A stretch of DNA of 64,000 nt from Mycoplana azooxidifex. GTDB taxonomy: Bacteria; Pseudomonadota; Alphaproteobacteria; Rhizobiales; Rhizobiaceae. Made by a program: the position numbers and the translations under genes. Where the stretch lies: NCBI RefSeq assembly GCF_014196765.1, contig NZ_JACIEE010000008.1, positions 186,001 through 250,000 of the forward strand. The letters are read 5' to 3'. Below the pieces are notes generated by a model, which made no database searches, was not told the DNA's origin, and saw nothing but the letters and a program-made list of their open reading frames with translations. Of this stretch, positions 55,666 to 64,000 are shown one piece after another. Position 1 is the first letter of the stretch. Every line of letters begins with the position of its first letter.

Positions 55666-58600
55666 ATGGGGATCATGGGTGGAGATTTGTTGCCGTTGAA
55701 CGGCTACCGGGCAAAGGGGCCGGTTCAGTCCGATATCGTCACGCTGGCGGACGGCGGCTTCGTGCTCGTCTGGAGCGCCGGCGCGGCCGACGGCACGACC
55801 GATGTCACCATGCGCGTGTTCAACGCGGACGGCAGCCTTCGCGCGTCGGTCGAGATCCCGGTTGCCGCCGATGCCAGGGGCGACCAGGCGGCACCGCAGG
55901 TGACCGCACTTGCCGATGGCGGCTTTGCTGTTGCCTGGAGCGGCGCGACCGCCTCCGACGACCAGGGGGTCGCCTTCCGGCTGTTTGAGGCCGACGGCAC
56001 GCCGCGCGTCGCCTTCGACCTGCCGGCGAATGCGCAGACCGCCGGTGTCCAGTCCTCGGCCATGATCACGACGCTGGCCGACGGCGGCCTCGTTGCTGCC
56101 TGGCGCGTCGGCGCCGGCGCGCAGACCGCTCTGGCGCTGCGGGTCTTCGAAAAGGACGGTACCCTCCGTTCAGGCCCCACCGACATCCGCATCGACGTTT
56201 CGACCGGGGCCTTCGAGATCACCGCACTCACCGGCGGCGGCTTCGTGCTCGTTCACAACGGCGTCTCCGAAGGCGAGGGGACCGACGGACCCGTGCGCAT
56301 GCGGATCTACGACGCCAGGGGATCGCTCGTAGAGGACGCCATTGTTGCGATCGGCGCGGACAAGGACGCCGTCCAGCACCATCCGGTAGTCACCGCGCTC
56401 GCCGACGGCGGCTTCGTCGTCGCCTGGGACGGGGAGCGGCAGGGAGACACAGCCGGTGTCGCTATGCAGATCTACGACGCCGGCGGCAAGGCCCGCGCCA
56501 ACACAGATTTCGCCGTGAACATCCATACGAGTGGCGAGCAGCGCAGCCCGATGGTGACAGCGCTGAAGGATGGCGGGTTCGTCGTCCTGTGGAGTGGCAA
56601 CGCCTGGCATGACGAAGACGGCCTGGCCATGCAGGTCTACAACCCGGACGGCAAGACCCGCGTATCGGGCGACATCCCGGTCAATCTCGCCATCGACGGC
56701 ATCCAGGGTGACCCGCACGTGGCAGCCCTTGCCGGCGGCGGTTTCGCGGTCGCCTGGACCACGAAGAGCACGGCAGGCTACGCCATCGCGCTCCGCCTCT
56801 TCAATGCGGACGGCACGCCCCGCATGGTGGCCGAAGAATATGTCACCGGCACCACCGCCCTGCCGCAGAGTGCGCCGAAGATCGCCGCACTCGAAAACGG
56901 CGGGCTGGCGTTGACCTGGCAGGCCGAGGAGGAGGACGGCGTCCACCTCTATGAAAAGGTCTTCCATACGGTCAACGACGCCCCCACGGGGCAAAGCGCC
57001 ACGCGCTACCTGCAGGAGGACGGCAGCTACGCCTTCAAGGTGGGCGACTTCGGCTTCTCCGACGTCAACGGCGACGAGATGCAGGCGATTCGTGTCAGCG
57101 CAGTCCCGGTAAACGGCACCCTTACCCTCGACGGAGTGCCGGTCGTGCCCGGCCAGGAGGTCAAGGCGTCGCACATCGCCGACGGCAAGCTCGTCTGGAA
57201 GGCGGCCGCCAACCTGAACGGCACGGCGGTCGGCGCCCTGTCCTTCAACGTCATCGACGACGGGGGCACCGACTTCGGCGGCAAGAACACAGATCCGATC
57301 ACCCGCAAGATCACGCTGAACGTCGACGCCGTCAACGACAGGCCCGATGCCAGGGAGATCCGCGGCACGACCTATGAGAACGCAGTCTACCGCGTCGAGT
57401 TGAAGGACGCAGCCGTCGACGTCGACGACGACAAGCTGGCGATGATCAATGCGAAGATCGTCTCCGGCTTCGGCTCGGTGATGATCGATGCGAAGAAGAT
57501 GCTGATCTACAACCCGATGGCCGGCCCCAACCCGAACATCGGCGACGGCGAAAGCCGCAAGGTCGTGATCAGCTACACCGTGTCCGACGGTAGGGGCGGC
57601 ACGACGACGGCGACGATCACGTTGACCGTCAAGGGCGTGTCGGCCGACGTTTTCTCGGGGACCAACGGCAGCGATCGACTCTCCGGCAGCGCCCATGGCG
57701 ACCTGATGTACGGCAGGGCCGGCAACGATACGCTGGCCGGAAGCGGCGGCGACGACCTGCTCGACGGCGGAACGGGCACCGACACGATGAAGGGCGAGGG
57801 CGGAAACGACACCTACGTGGTCGACTGCTCCAGCGACAAGGTGACCGAAGGCGTCAACGGCGGAACGGACATCGTGCAGGCCGGCTGCAGCTACACCCTG
57901 ACAGCCAACATCGAGAAGTTGACCCTGCTGGGTGCGGCCGGCTACAGCGGCACCGGCAACGCGCTCGCCAACACCATCACCGGCAACGCCGGCGCCAATT
58001 CGCTGAAGGGCATGGGCGGCAACGACAAGCTTTACGGCGGCGCCGGCAACGACAGCCTCTCCGGTGGCGACGGCAACGACAAGCTGGAAGGGGGGACCGG
58101 CAACGACACGCTCAACGGCGGCAACGGCAACGACACGCTGGATGGCGGCAGCGGCACGAACCGGCTCTACGGCGGCGCCGGCAACGATGTCTACATGGTG
58201 GGCAGCAGTTCCGACAAGGTGATCGAATATGCCGGCGGCGGGACCGATACCGTCTACTCCAGCCACAGCCACACGCTGTCCGACCATGTCGAGCGGCTGA
58301 TCCTGACCGGTTCGGCGAACGCATGGGGCACCGGAAACGCGTCTTCGAACCGCCTGACCGGGAATACGGGCAACAACACCTTGCGCGGCAACGAGGGCAA
58401 CGACACGCTGGACGGTGGAAAGGGCAACGACACGCTTTCCGGCGGCTGGGGCAACGACGTGCTGGATGGCGGCGCCGGTGCGGACAAGCTGACGGGCGGC
58501 TCCGGACGCGACGTGTTCGTTTTCCGCGACGTGTCGGACAGCACGGCCTGGAGTTCCGGCCGCGACACCATCTCCGACTTCTCCCGTACCGCAGGCGACG

Positions 58601-58824
58601 TGATCGACCTGCGCGGCATCGATGCGCGCGAGGCGAGCAGCGCCGACAACGCCTTCGTCTTCATCGGCACGTCGGGCTTCGGCAAGCACGCCGGCGAACT
58701 GCGCTATACGAAGTCCGGCGCCAATACGCTGCTCTCGGGAGATACGGACGGCGACGGCAAGGCGGACTTCGCCATCCTGTTTTCCGGCCATGTCGGGCTG
58801 CAGAAGGGCGATTTCCTGCTCTGA
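55666..58824 (+). CDS. Large RTX-type calcium-binding protein, type I secreted
   Basis: A protein of about 1052 residues. Residues about 20-430 hold eight repeats of roughly 50 residues, each built around ALADGGFVVAW-type cores. Two cadherin/VCBS-like modules follow, each introduced by VNDAP or VNDRP. From about 660 on are two blocks of RTX nonapeptides (GGAGNDSL, GGTGNDTL), each with a GGTDxVxxSxSYTL-type module. The C-terminal 90 residues, with DTISDFSRTAGDVIDLRGID, resemble the serralysin C-terminal domain carrying an uncleaved type I secretion signal. No secretion genes are adjacent. The start could also be ATG 55675. Function is probably surface or matrix adhesion. Confidence 0.88.
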   Translation: MGIMGGDLLPLNGYRAKGPVQSDIVTLADGGFVLVWSAGAADGTTDVTMRVFNADGSLRASVEIPVAADARGDQAAPQVTALADGGFAVAWSGATASDDQGVAFRLFEADGTPRVAFDLPANAQTAGVQSSAMITTLADGGLVAAWRVGAGAQTALALRVFEKDGTLRSGPTDIRIDVSTGAFEITALTGGGFVLVHNGVSEGEGTDGPVRMRIYDARGSLVEDAIVAIGADKDAVQHHPVVTALADGGFVVAWDGERQGDTAGVAMQIYDAGGKARANTDFAVNIHTSGEQRSPMVTALKDGGFVVLWSGNAWHDEDGLAMQVYNPDGKTRVSGDIPVNLAIDGIQGDPHVAALAGGGFAVAWTTKSTAGYAIALRLFNADGTPRMVAEEYVTGTTALPQSAPKIAALENGGLALTWQAEEEDGVHLYEKVFHTVNDAPTGQSATRYLQEDGSYAFKVGDFGFSDVNGDEMQAIRVSAVPVNGTLTLDGVPVVPGQEVKASHIADGKLVWKAAANLNGTAVGALSFNVIDDGGTDFGGKNTDPITRKITLNVDAVNDRPDAREIRGTTYENAVYRVELKDAAVDVDDDKLAMINAKIVSGFGSVMIDAKKMLIYNPMAGPNPNIGDGESRKVVISYTVSDGRGGTTTATITLTVKGVSADVFSGTNGSDRLSGSAHGDLMYGRAGNDTLAGSGGDDLLDGGTGTDTMKGEGGNDTYVVDCSSDKVTEGVNGGTDIVQAGCSYTLTANIEKLTLLGAAGYSGTGNALANTITGNAGANSLKGMGGNDKLYGGAGNDSLSGGDGNDKLEGGTGNDTLNGGNGNDTLDGGSGTNRLYGGAGNDVYMVGSSSDKVIEYAGGGTDTVYSSHSHTLSDHVERLILTGSANAWGTGNASSNRLTGNTGNNTLRGNEGNDTLDGGKGNDTLSGGWGNDVLDGGAGADKLTGGSGRDVFVFRDVSDSTAWSSGRDTISDFSRTAGDVIDLRGIDAREASSADNAFVFIGTSGFGKHAGELRYTKSGANTLLSGDTDGDGKADFAILFSGHVGLQKGDFLL

Positions 58825-58828
58825 GCGC

Positions 58829-60874
58829 CTATCGCGCGTCCTCGTGGAAGTGGTTGTAGACGAGCCGGGCGACGCTCTCCGAAATGCCCTCCACGGCCAT
58901 CAGGTCGGAGATGCCGGCGCGGGAGACCGCCTTGGCCGTGCCGAAGTGCTGCAGCAGCGCGCGCTTGCGCGTCGGGCCGATGCCGGCAATCTCGTCCAGG
59001 GGGTTCTTCACCATCTCCTTCTTGCGCCGGGCCCGGTGCGAGCCGATGGCGAAGCGGTGGGCCTCGTCGCGCAGGCGCTGGATGAAGTAGAGAACCGGAT
59101 CGCGCGGCGGCAGCGAGAAATCCGGCGTGCCGGCGGCGAAGAAGCGCTCGCGTCCCGCCTCGCGGTCGGCGCCCTTGGCGACACCGATGGCGACGACGTG
59201 GTCGGTGATGCCGAGTTCGGCCAGGATCGCCCGCACCGCCGTCATCTGCCCCTGGCCGCCGTCGATCAGGATCACGTCCGGCCAGGCGGGGAAGGGCAGG
59301 TCCGCCGCATCCGCGCCCGCCTCGGCATTGGCCTCGACGGTGCGGTCGGGCAACCCGTCCTCCTTGAGCAGCCGCGAGAAGCGGCGCGTCATCACTTCCC
59401 GCATCATGCCGAAGTCGTCGCCCGGGGTGATCTCGGTCGACTTGATGTTGAACTTTCGATACTGCCCCTTGACGAAGCCCTCCGGCCCCGCGACCACCAT
59501 GCCGCCCACCGCATTGGTGCCCATGATGTGCGAGTTGTCATAGATCTCGATGCGGCGTGGCACATAAGCAAGCTTGAAGGTCCCGGCGAAGCCCTCCAGC
59601 AGCCGCGACTGCGAGGCCGTCTCGGCGAGCTTGCGCCCGTGCGCCTCGCGGGCGTTCTGCAGCACCTGGTCGGTGAGATCCTTCTTCTCGCCACGCTGCG
59701 GCACCAGAATCGCGACCCGGTGCCCCGATTTCTCGCTCAGCGCATCGGAAAGCAGGTCCAGTTCCTCGATCTTCTCCGAAAGAAGGATCTGCCGGGGACA
59801 GGGCTTGTCGTCGTAGAACTGGGCGAGGAAGGCGTTCAGCACCTCAGCCCCTGAAAGCTGCGGGTCGGCCTTGGGGAAATAGGCGCGGTTGCCCCAGTTC
59901 TGCCCGGTGCGGAAGAAGAACACCTGGATGCAGGAGATGCCGCCCTCGTGGTGGACCGCGAAGACGTCCGCCTCCTCCACGCCGGCCGGGTTGATCCCCT
60001 GGTGGCTCTGGACGTGGGAGAGCGCGGCCAGCCGGTCGCGATAGACGGCCGCGCGTTCGAAATCGAGGTCTTCCGCCGCCTCGTTCATCGCGGCTGCGAT
60101 CTGGCCCTTCACGTTCTGGCTCTTGCCGGACAGGAAGTCCTTCGCCTCGGCCACCAGTTCCGCATAGCCGTCGTCGCTGATCTCGTGCGTGCAGGGCGCC
60201 GAACAGCGCTTGATCTGGTAGAGCAGGCACGGCCGCGTGCGGCTCTCGAAGACGCTGTCGGTGCAGGTGCGCAGCAGGAAGGCGCGCTGCAGCGAATTGA
60301 TCGTCCGCCCGACGGCGCCGGCAGAGGCGAAGGGGCCGAAATAGGCGCCCTTGCGGCTGCGCGCGCCGCGATGCTTGAAGATCGCCGGCGCGCGGGTGTC
60401 GGCGGTCACCAGGATATAGGGAAACGACTTGTCGTCGCGAAGCTGTACGTTGAAGCGCGGGCGCAAGCGCTTGATAAGGTTGGCTTCCAGAAGCAGCGCC
60501 TCGGTCTCGGTGCGGGTGGTGACGAACTCCATGTTCGCCGTCTCGCGGATCATCTTGCCGATGCGGTTGGAATGGCCGCGTCCGAGCGCGTAGTTGTTGA
60601 CGCGCTTCTTCAGGCTGCGGGCCTTGCCGACATAGAGCACGTCGCCCGCCTCGTTGAACATGCGGTAGACGCCGGGGCTGTTCGGCAGCCGCTTGACGAA
60701 GGCCTGGATCAGTTCGGTCCCGCGCAGTCCGTCGTTGCGCTCGATCGTCTCCGACCACTCGATCGCCGGCAGGGATGCGGGGGCGGGGGAAGCCTCGGCA
60801 ACCTCGTCCTCGTCGTCCCGTTCCGTTTCGTCATACAGGATGCCGCCATCCTGCACCGGCCGGCCGGTGGTCAT
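58829..60874 (-). CDS. uvrC: Excinuclease ABC subunit C
   Basis: Makes both incisions in nucleotide excision repair. The 681-residue protein has an N-terminal GIY-YIG nuclease ([20 protein letters not shown], near 66-85), a UVR/UvrB-binding segment ([20 protein letters not shown]), the RNase H-like C-terminal nuclease ([32 protein letters not shown]) and a C-terminal helix-hairpin-helix domain ([17 protein letters not shown]). The first 45 residues are an acidic extension. The start overlaps the upstream SDR stop by ATGA. It converges with the RTX gene, 4 bp away. Confidence 0.97.
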   Translation of the reverse strand: MTTGRPVQDGGILYDETERDDEDEVAEASPAPASLPAIEWSETIERNDGLRGTELIQAFVKRLPNSPGVYRMFNEAGDVLYVGKARSLKKRVNNYALGRGHSNRIGKMIRETANMEFVTTRTETEALLLEANLIKRLRPRFNVQLRDDKSFPYILVTADTRAPAIFKHRGARSRKGAYFGPFASAGAVGRTINSLQRAFLLRTCTDSVFESRTRPCLLYQIKRCSAPCTHEISDDGYAELVAEAKDFLSGKSQNVKGQIAAAMNEAAEDLDFERAAVYRDRLAALSHVQSHQGINPAGVEEADVFAVHHEGGISCIQVFFFRTGQNWGNRAYFPKADPQLSGAEVLNAFLAQFYDDKPCPRQILLSEKIEELDLLSDALSEKSGHRVAILVPQRGEKKDLTDQVLQNAREAHGRKLAETASQSRLLEGFAGTFKLAYVPRRIEIYDNSHIMGTNAVGGMVVAGPEGFVKGQYRKFNIKSTEITPGDDFGMMREVMTRRFSRLLKEDGLPDRTVEANAEAGADAADLPFPAWPDVILIDGGQGQMTAVRAILAELGITDHVVAIGVAKGADREAGRERFFAAGTPDFSLPPRDPVLYFIQRLRDEAHRFAIGSHRARRKKEMVKNPLDEIAGIGPTRKRALLQHFGTAKAVSRAGISDLMAVEGISESVARLVYNHFHEDAR

Positions 60875-61635
60875 TCCGTGTTCTCCGCGACATCCGGCGT
60901 TTCCCAGGCGAGATGCTGGCCGCCGTCAAGCGCGATCATCTGCCCCGTAATCGAAGGCGTGTCGACCAGAAAACGGATCGTCCGGCCGAATTCGTCCAGC
61001 CCCGGCCCGGAGTGCAGCAGCAGCGCCTCGGTCTGGGCCTTGAAGTCCGCCTCGCTCTGCCGCTCGTTCGGCAGCGTCGGCCCGGGACCGATGGCGTTGA
61101 CGCGGATGCGCGGCGCCAGGGCCTGCGCCATGGTGCGGGTCGCCATCCACAGGGCCGATTTCGACAGGGTGTAGGAATAGTAGCGCGGCGTCGGGTTCCA
61201 GACGCGCTGGTCGATGATGTTGACGATCAGCCCTCCCGAATCGGCCGGCAGCTGCCGGTCGAAGTCGCGCGCCAGGATCGACGGCGCGCGGACGTGGACA
61301 TCGAAATGCCGGTCCCAGAGCGCGCTGTCGAATCGCCGCAGGTTGTCCGGCTTGAACAGGGAGGCGTTGTTGACGACCACGCCGAGCGGGCCGAGGGCCT
61401 CGACCGCGCGCCCGACGAGCAGGGCGGTGGCGGCGGCATCGGTCAGATCGCAGTCCAGCGCCGTCGCCTTTCCGCCGTTGCCGGTGATTTCGGCCGCGAT
61501 CTGCCGGGCGGTATCGATCGACGAATTGGCATGGATGGCGACGGAAAAACCATGCGCGGCCAAGTCCTCCGCGATCGCGCGGCCGATCCTCTGTGCCGCC
61601 CCCGTCACCAGCGCTGTTCGATGAAGAATTCTCAA
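60871..61635 (-). CDS. Short-chain dehydrogenase, pteridine-reductase-like
   Basis: A 254-residue short-chain dehydrogenase. The cofactor loop reads TGAAQRIG, the TGxxxRxG form seen in pteridine reductase/FolM-like enzymes instead of the usual TGxxxGxG. NNAS follows at about residue 89-92, and the catalytic Tyr-Lys is in [13 protein letters not shown] dihydromonapterin or dihydrofolate reductase-like activity is therefore plausible but unproved. Its stop overlaps uvrC by ATGA. The pair is conserved next to uvrC in rhizobia. Confidence 0.88.
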   Translation of the reverse strand: MRILHRTALVTGAAQRIGRAIAEDLAAHGFSVAIHANSSIDTARQIAAEITGNGGKATALDCDLTDAAATALLVGRAVEALGPLGVVVNNASLFKPDNLRRFDSALWDRHFDVHVRAPSILARDFDRQLPADSGGLIVNIIDQRVWNPTPRYYSYTLSKSALWMATRTMAQALAPRIRVNAIGPGPTLPNERQSEADFKAQTEALLLHSGPGLDEFGRTIRFLVDTPSITGQMIALDGGQHLAWETPDVAENTE

Positions 61636-61999
61636 TGATATGCCCGCGTCGCGTTGCCTTTGCTTAACCTCCCACAGATATAGAGATTAACGCCGGGCCT
61701 TAAACTGGGTCCCGCAAAAGTTTTCGGAATAATTAACAGATGCGTGCTGTCCGTGTAGTTTTTCGCCGGCAGAGAAGTATATTTGCGTTGTTTGAAAATA
61801 TGGTTAACAAATACCATGTTGTCCAAAAGCAACATCTCAATCCAGTCACGCAGCGGCCACAAAGATTTCACATTTTGGCTCTTCCAAATCCTCAATCTTT
61901 ATTCAATTTCAACGCAACCGGGCGATCTGATCCGTGACTTAGTGATGCCGAGTTGGCGCGTGCATTTGCCGGCGGCATGAAATGCAAAGGAGAATTCAT
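61636..61999. other. A/T-rich intergenic region before the outer membrane protein gene
   Basis: 364 bp between the divergent SDR and omp genes, clearly more A/T-rich than the genes. No protein or RNA gene is supported. It should contain the strong omp promoter and the SDR-uvrC promoter. AAGGAG just before 62000 is the omp ribosome-binding site. Confidence 0.6.
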
Positions 62000-62641
62000 A
62001 TGCGTACCCTGATCCTCACCCTGATGGCCTCTGCCATGTCGTTCGCAGCCTTCCAGTCCGCTCATGCGGCCGACGCCGTCGATCAGATCCCCCAGGCCCC
62101 GGCGGCCGAATACGCCGAGCCGGTCGCAAGCGGCAGCTGGGCCGGCGGCTATGCCGGTGGTACCGTGACCTGGCAGCACGGGAATTTCGAAAAGCAGAGC
62201 GGCAACGGCGCCAACGGCTTCGGCGGCGGCGTCTACGGCGGCTACAACATGCAGAGCGGCCAGCTGGTCTACGGTGGTGAAGCCGACGTCAACTACTCGG
62301 GCATCGATTCGGAGAACTCCACCCGCGAGGCCAAGCAGGGCGTCAACGGTTCGCTGCGTGCCCGCGTGGGTGTCGACCTGAACCCGGTCCTGCTCTACGG
62401 CACCGGCGGTGTCGCCGCATCGCGCGCCAAGATGGAGGACTCGACCTCGTCCGACAAGAAGACGATGCTCGGCTGGACAGCCGGTGTCGGTGCCGAAACC
62501 TTCGTCACCAACAACATCACCGCCCGCGTCGAATACCGCTACACCGACTACGGCAGCAAGGACTTCAGCCTGGACAGCGGCAAGGTCTCCGCCGGCCAGG
62601 ACGAACAGAGCGTCCGCGTCGGTATGGGCGTGAAGTTCTGA
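62000..62641 (+). CDS. Outer membrane beta-barrel protein, Omp25/RopB type
   Basis: A 213-residue outer-membrane protein of the Omp25/Omp31/RopB family common in Rhizobiales. A signal peptide covers residues 1-23 (cleavage after SAHA). The mature barrel has GSWAGGYAGGTVTWQHGNF, GGGVYGGYNMQSGQLVYGGEADVNYSG and the C-terminal NITARVEYRYTDYGSKD ending in phenylalanine, the usual barrel-assembly signal. The start at MRTLILTL follows AAGGAG by 7 nt. A terminator follows at 62665-62696. Such proteins are abundant and often influence LPS and host interaction. Confidence 0.93.
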   Translation: MRTLILTLMASAMSFAAFQSAHAADAVDQIPQAPAAEYAEPVASGSWAGGYAGGTVTWQHGNFEKQSGNGANGFGGGVYGGYNMQSGQLVYGGEADVNYSGIDSENSTREAKQGVNGSLRARVGVDLNPVLLYGTGGVAASRAKMEDSTSSDKKTMLGWTAGVGAETFVTNNITARVEYRYTDYGSKDFSLDSGKVSAGQDEQSVRVGMGVKF

Positions 62642-62664
62642 TCCTCCCGATCAGCTGAGTGAAG

Positions 62665-62696
62665 AAAAGGCCGGGCGCGCAAGTGCCCGGCCTTTT
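62665..62696 (+). terminator. Terminator after the outer membrane protein gene
   Basis: A 12-bp perfect stem, AAAAGGCCGGGC with GCCCGGCCTTTT, around an 8-nt loop. It lies 24 bp past the stop and ends in a T run on the plus strand. Confidence 0.9.
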
Positions 62697-62740
62697 GCGT
62701 GGTGCGTGCAGGTACTCCAAATGTTGAAGAGGTCATCGTT

Positions 62741-62791
62741 CACCGCGCGGACGCGCGGTGGCTGGATGCCGGATCAAGTCCGGCATGACGG
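62741..62791 (+). repeat. Inverted repeat copy A flanking the GIY-YIG gene
   Basis: A 51-bp element made of two hairpins: CACCGCGC paired with GCGCGGTG (62741-62748 with 62753-62760), then ATGCCGGA paired with TCCGGCAT (62766-62773 with 62779-62786). Copy B (63210-63260) is its reverse complement with three mismatches. It resembles dispersed REP-like elements of alphaproteobacteria. Confidence 0.9.
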
Positions 62792-62858
62792 ATTCGGGGA
62801 GGGCGCCCACGCCAGAATGGCATGCACGCGCATCGAAGCGACTAACGCCGCAGGTACC

Positions 62859-63149
62859 TCATATGCCGTGTAGATAGTGGGCAATATCTGCCCAGTCCGC
62901 ATTGAATGCCTCGATCAACTCCAGCTTCCACTTTCGCGGCCAGTTCTTGATCATCTTTTCCTTAGCAATGGCATCGGTCACGAGATCGTATTCCTCGAAC
63001 CACACCAATGTCTTCACGTTATATCGGCTGGTAAATCCGGGTGTCAGGTTGTTCTGGTGCTCAAACAGTCGTCGGGAAAGGTTGCTGGTCACGCCGGTGT
63101 AGAGCGTCCCATTGCGTCCTGACGCGAGAATGTAGACATAGCCTTTCAT
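62859..63149 (-). CDS. Stand-alone GIY-YIG nuclease domain protein
   Basis: A 96-residue protein that is little more than a GIY-YIG domain: GYVYILASGRNGTLYTGV gives the GIY and YIG-like motifs, NLSRRLFEH the conserved arginine, and the C-terminal region contributes the catalytic Glu (EEYDLVTDAIAKEKMIK). It belongs to the UPF0213/YhbQ-like group; functions are poorly known. The start at MKGYVYIL was chosen. The gene is enclosed by 51-bp inverted repeats with hairpin structure, which suggests a mobile or repeat-associated role, by analogy with REP-associated transposases. Confidence 0.9.
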   Translation of the reverse strand: MKGYVYILASGRNGTLYTGVTSNLSRRLFEHQNNLTPGFTSRYNVKTLVWFEEYDLVTDAIAKEKMIKNWPRKWKLELIEAFNADWADIAHYLHGI

Positions 63150-63209
63150 TCTGTAATTGTGACGTCGCAATCTGGAATTGCAAGAAGCGATAGCCGATTC
63201 CCCAATCAG

Positions 63210-63260
63210 CCATCATGCCGGACTTGATCCGGCATCCAGTCACCGCGCGTCGGCGCGGTG
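63210..63260 (-). repeat. Inverted repeat copy B flanking the GIY-YIG gene
   Basis: Reverse-complement copy of 62741-62791, identical at 48 of 51 positions by eye. It lies 418 bp from copy A, with the GIY-YIG gene between. Similarity seems to fade out just beyond the inner palindrome. Confidence 0.9.
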
Positions 63261-63285
63261 AAAGAAAGCCATTTGGCCGTGTTCC

Positions 63286-63876
63286 TCAGTCCTTGAACTT
63301 CGCATAGTCCGGGAACACTGCCTCGAAGCGCGAAAGATAGCGCTTCAGCTTCGGCCGGCCCTTCTGCCATTTTCCGGCAAAGCGCAGCTCGATGTAGCGC
63401 AGCATGGCGGCGAGGGCGAAGTGGCCGCCGTGGGGCTTCTTGCCGAGGCGGGGCAGCGTCTTTTCCAGGTGGTCGAGGGTGCGCTCGACCTTCGACCACT
63501 GCCGGTCGATCCAGGCCTGGTGGACCTTCTCTTCCGGCCGGAAGCGGCGCTCGTAGACGATGGCGAGCAGGCAGTCGCAGACGCCGTCGGCGGTCGCCTC
63601 CAGCACGTCCGCCTCGGTGCGCTTGGCGGGGCTGCGCGGATAGAGCTTGCGGCCGGTCTCGCGGTCGATGAAATGCATGATGGCGCGGCTGTCATAGACC
63701 GCGAGCCCCGCGTCGGTCAGGAGCGTCGGGATCTTGCCGAGTGGATTGGCGCCGATCAGCTCGGCCGGATCGGCATTGGTGTCGGTGGCGACATGTTCGG
63801 CGTCGAGCCCCGCATAGTGGGCGGCCATGCGCACCTTGGTGGAATAGGGCGACGACGAGGAATAGAAAATCTTCAC
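63286..63876 (-). CDS. Glutathione S-transferase family protein
   Basis: A 196-residue GST. The N-terminal thioredoxin-like domain begins MKIFYSSSSPYSTKVRMAAHYAGL and has NPLGKIPTLLTDAGLAVYDSRAI, with the cis-proline and the glutathione gamma-Glu contact region (YDSRAI). The C-terminal helical domain covers the rest. A Ser in SSSSPYS probably takes the catalytic role. The substrate is unknown. Length is typical for bacterial single-domain GSTs. Confidence 0.92.
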   Translation of the reverse strand: MKIFYSSSSPYSTKVRMAAHYAGLDAEHVATDTNADPAELIGANPLGKIPTLLTDAGLAVYDSRAIMHFIDRETGRKLYPRSPAKRTEADVLEATADGVCDCLLAIVYERRFRPEEKVHQAWIDRQWSKVERTLDHLEKTLPRLGKKPHGGHFALAAMLRYIELRFAGKWQKGRPKLKRYLSRFEAVFPDYAKFKD

Positions 63877-63910
63877 GCATGTTCTCCTGTCTGGTGCAGC
63901 CGGGTCCGGT

Positions 63911-64000
63911 TCATCGGATCGGCGGCTGGGTGATGGTCTTGGTCCGGCAGGCGGCGCGGTCCACCTCGGGGCAATCGCGAAAGCCGAGGCCGGGCGTCAT
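63911..64000 (-). CDS. 3' end of a gene cut by the window edge
   Basis: The last 29 codons of a minus-strand frame enter from the right edge and end at TGA (63913-63911). The residues include two cysteines (FRDCPEVDRAAC). A continuing gene upstream of the GST is likely, but the family cannot be named from this fragment, and a chance frame cannot be excluded. Confidence 0.4.
   Translation of the reverse strand: MTPGLGFRDCPEVDRAACRTKTITQPPIR

Noticed and set aside
56170-58791. A 873-codon frame opposite the RTX gene
   Set aside because: Shadow of the repetitive RTX coding sequence; its apparent repeats mirror the sense-strand repeats.
62741-63260. Insertion sequence with terminal inverted repeats
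   Set aside because: No transposase and no recognisable target-site duplication; the enclosed gene is a GIY-YIG protein, so it is reported as a repeat-associated gene and not as an IS.

Overview
The window is chromosomal DNA from a GC-rich alphaproteobacterium, most likely a Rhizobiaceae member (Rhizobium/Ensifer/Shinella-like). The basis is conserved gene order recognised from the proteins: rpsF-rpsR-DUF2232-rplI-(cfa)-dnaB ... alr-radA-cvpA-purF; fabD-fabG-acpP-fabF-mltG-yicC-gmk; lptF-lptG-lptD-surA-pdxA-rsmA; and SDR-uvrC ... pgsA-moaD-moaE next to a RopB/Omp25-type outer membrane protein. No rRNA, tRNA, CRISPR array, prophage or classical insertion sequence was seen.

Layout. 0-6 kb: leftward purF, cvpA, radA and alr, with a ParDE-type toxin-antitoxin pair between alr and radA. 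6-8.7 kb: a rightward block between alr and dnaB (secreted unknown, AraC regulator, AzlCD amino-acid exporter). 8.7-14.5 kb: leftward dnaB, cfa, rplI, DUF2232, rpsR, rpsF. 14.8-20.1 kb: accessory genes (small one-TM protein, animal-type haem peroxidase, Tas-like aldo-keto reductase, unknown membrane/TPR protein). 20.2-27.0 kb: fatty-acid synthesis and envelope cluster. 27.1-34.8 kb: leftward LPS transport operon with surA, pdxA and rsmA. 35-40.4 kb: pepA, holC, a DMT exporter opposite a MocR regulator broken by one in-frame stop, and a sugar 1-dehydrogenase. 40.6-44.4 kb: a TRAP transporter whose permease genes face its binding protein. 44.7-53 kb: ABC-F ATPase, degenerate GGDEF protein, DinB-like protein, ndk, PPOX/MocR divergent pair, lipoprotein plus CGNR regulator. 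53-55.3 kb: orphan LivH-like permease, moaE, moaD, pgsA. 55.7-58.8 kb: a large RTX protein between pgsA and uvrC. 58.8-64 kb: uvrC, SDR, outer membrane protein, a GIY-YIG gene enclosed by 51-bp inverted repeats, a GST and one partial gene.

Much of the window is housekeeping: purine synthesis, replication, translation, fatty-acid and cell-wall synthesis, and LPS export. The less ordinary items sit in the junctions between these blocks. The strongest are the GIY-YIG gene bracketed by near-identical inverted hairpin repeats, a perfect 12+12 bp palindrome between a CGNR regulator and an orphan permease, a toxin that appears to start at ATT overlapping the antitoxin stop, a MocR gene with a Tyr-to-stop change, a GGDEF protein lacking its metal ligand, an animal-type peroxidase with all its haem-site residues, and a membrane/TPR protein of unknown function.
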